Shown here: positions 62,483 to 64,000 of the stretch, piece after piece | How the letters are laid out: every line of letters begins with the position of its first letter | Numbering within the stretch: position 1 is the first letter of the stretch | Source of the DNA: CAG-791 sp045130475 | GTDB lineage: Bacteria; Bacillota; Clostridia; Lachnospirales; Lachnospiraceae | Reading direction: 5' to 3' | Length of the DNA: 64,000 nt | Assembly: GCA_045130475.1 (NCBI GenBank) | Contig: JBGUPU010000073.1 | Coordinates: forward strand, 1-64,000 | The notes under the pieces: model-generated | The model's input: the letters and a program-made list of their open reading frames with translations, nothing else | Told to the model about the DNA's origin: nothing | The model's database searches: none | Program-made: the position numbers and the translations under genes

Positions 62483-64000
62483 ATGGTAGTTGCAACAGGT
62501 AAGAGTATCCTTAACCGTATCGGCATCGGCAAGATCAAAATCTACAAAGCTCCCACCTATGATATCTATGAAGGCATCGTTGAGAACCCCGCAGCGGAAG
62601 TAGCCCGCTTTGAGGATGCCCTTCAGAAGGCCATCGACCAGCAGGGCGTTCTGTATGAGAAGGCCAAAAAGGACGCAGGCGAAGAGAGCGCCGGAATCTT
62701 TGAGGCACACCAGCTCATGCTCGAGGACGAGGATCTGCAGGATTCCACCAAAGAGATCATCACAGAGCAGAAGAGAAGCGCAGAGTATGCAGTCAAGACC
62801 GCATTTGACAACTATGCCCAGATGTTCGCTGAGATGGACGACCCTTACATGAAGGCCAGAAGCGCCGACCTCATCGACGTCGAGACCGACGTTCTTGATT
62901 TCCTGATGGGCAACGACGCCAGCAGCATGCAGGGCACAGAGCCCGCCATCCTGGTTGCTGAGGATCTGGCTCCCTCGGAGACTGTCAAGCTCGACAAGTC
63001 CCTCCTTCTGGGCATGATCACCCGCGAAGGCTCCTCCAACAGCCACACCGCGATCCTGGCCCGTTCCATGAACCTTCCTTCCCTGATCCAGGTCAAGGAT
63101 ATCGATGACAGCTGGGACGGCAAGATGGCCATCCTGGACGGTTACAACAGCTGTGTCTACATCGATCCCACTCCCGACCTGATGGCTACTCTGAAGGCTA
63201 AATACGATGCAGACCTCAAGAAGGATGCACTTCTTCAGGAGCTCAAGGGCAAGAGCAGCACCACCATCGACGGCCGCAGCGTGCATGTATATGCCAACAT
63301 CGGCGGACCTGCCGATCTGGGCAGCGTGAACGAGAACGATGCAGAAGGCGTCGGCCTCTTCCGTTCCGAATTCGTATACCTCAACAGCAAGGAAGAGCCC
63401 ACAGAAGAGCAGCAGTTCGCAGCCTACAAGCGCGTTGTTGAGACTCTGGCTCCCAAGCTTGTCATCATCCGTACCTGCGATATCGGCGCGGACAAGACCA
63501 TCGATTACATGAATCTGGACAAGGAAGAGAACCCTGCACTGGGCTTCCGTGCAATCCGTATCTGCCTGACCAGAAAAGAGTTCTTCAAGAAACAGCTCCG
63601 CGCTCTGCTGCGCGCCTCCGCATACGGCAACATGGGCATCATGTTCCCCATGATCATCAGCAAGTGGGAACTTGTCGAAGCCAAGGCCATCATGGAAGAG
63701 TGCAAACAGGAACTGATCAAGGAAGGCCACAAGGTTGGCAATTTCCAGGTCGGTATCATGATCGAGACTCCCGCTTCCGTATTTGTCGCTGACGAGCTGG
63801 CAGAAGAAGTCGACTTCTTCTCCCTGGGCACCAACGACCTGACCCAGTACACCTGCGCGATCGACCGCCAGAATGCGAAGCTGGAGCGCTTCTCCGACAC
63901 ACATCACCCTGCAGTGCTCAGAGCCATCAAGATGACTGTAGACGCCGGCCACAGGCACGGTGCATGGGTAGGCATCTGCGGCGAGCTCGGCGCAGACCCG
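62483..64000 (+). CDS. ptsI: PTS enzyme I, 3'-truncated by the window end
   Basis: Phosphoenolpyruvate-protein phosphotransferase that charges HPr on His15. 506 residues are visible and the frame runs off the window. The phospho-His is in REGSSNSHTAILARS near 185. The PEP-binding barrel shows GVGLFRSEFVYL, IRTCDIGADKTIDY, MFPMI, IMIETPAS and DFFSLGTNDLTQYTCAIDR. The catalytic Cys in GICGELGADP is at the very end. About 35-70 residues are missing. AGGAGGAAAC precedes ATG 62483. Confidence 0.96.
   Translation, partial: MVVATGKSILNRIGIGKIKIYKAPTYDIYEGIVENPAAEVARFEDALQKAIDQQGVLYEKAKKDAGEESAGIFEAHQLMLEDEDLQDSTKEIITEQKRSAEYAVKTAFDNYAQMFAEMDDPYMKARSADLIDVETDVLDFLMGNDASSMQGTEPAILVAEDLAPSETVKLDKSLLLGMITREGSSNSHTAILARSMNLPSLIQVKDIDDSWDGKMAILDGYNSCVYIDPTPDLMATLKAKYDADLKKDALLQELKGKSSTTIDGRSVHVYANIGGPADLGSVNENDAEGVGLFRSEFVYLNSKEEPTEEQQFAAYKRVVETLAPKLVIIRTCDIGADKTIDYMNLDKEENPALGFRAIRICLTRKEFFKKQLRALLRASAYGNMGIMFPMIISKWELVEAKAIMEECKQELIKEGHKVGNFQVGIMIETPASVFVADELAEEVDFFSLGTNDLTQYTCAIDRQNAKLERFSDTHHPAVLRAIKMTVDAGHRHGAWVGICGELGADP

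Overview
The window reads as chromosomal DNA of a GC-rich (mid-50s % by eye) low-GC-clade Gram-positive, most likely a Lachnospiraceae-type Clostridium. The signs are the hprK-murB-rapZ-whiA-HPr-like run, the HU-rqcP-divIC-tilS-hpt-ftsH run, a cdaA-cdaR pair, a short archaeal/eukaryal-type ProS, GGAGG-rich ribosome binding sites and frequent TTG/GTG starts. No phage, insertion sequence, CRISPR array, rRNA or tRNA was seen. Coding density is high, with 51 genes called. Genes at both edges are cut: a K+ channel at the left and PTS enzyme I at the right. No sporulation gene is present where B. subtilis has yabP, yabQ and spoIIE, so the strain may not sporulate.

Layout. 1-7.8 kb: K+ channel fragment, HAD phosphatase, a minus-strand YtrA-type GntR/ABC operon with a clear palindromic operator, nadE, and a minus-strand membrane diguanylate cyclase. 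8.2-11.7 kb: coiled-coil protein, signal peptidase I, an Ala/Glu-rich membrane protein and a NamZ/DUF1343 lipoprotein. 11.8-13.4 kb: a minus-strand MATE exporter. 13.7-23.8 kb: ftsH paralogue 1, uvrC, an ATP-grasp gene, hprK, murB, rapZ, whiA and a Crh-like HPr paralogue. 24.3-30 kb: acetyltransferase, aminotransferase, uppP, an SH3-like membrane protein, mntP and an S1 protein. 30.1-39.4 kb: uvrB, two minus-strand double-glycine leader peptides, uvrA and recD2. 39.5-47 kb: comF, two membrane proteins of unknown function, the c-di-AMP pair cdaA-cdaR, proS and cca. 47.3-52.5 kb: HU, rqcP, divIC, tilS, hpt and ftsH2. 52.7-64 kb: a carbon block with two GH13 enzymes, a LacI regulator, a HAD phosphatase, a sucrose-type PTS EIIBCA, HPr and enzyme I.

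How the genes fit together. The carbon block looks like one sucrose/alpha-glucan regulon. Near-identical 14-bp LacI/cre-type operators sit just after the predicted start points of the amylosucrase-like and PTS promoters. HprK is also encoded, and the two HPr-family proteins split the usual jobs: the one next to enzyme I keeps His15 but has Lys at position 46, while the one after whiA has Asp at 15 but keeps Ser46.

The other notable signals are these. A 49-nt leader element with compensatory changes lies upstream of both the MATE exporter, where it resembles a guanidine-IV (mepA) riboswitch, and the diguanylate cyclase. Two double-glycine peptides have identical 80-residue cores and only silent differences. 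The amylosucrase-like enzyme carries a histone-H1-like repeat tail. Related long palindromes bracket proS-cca.
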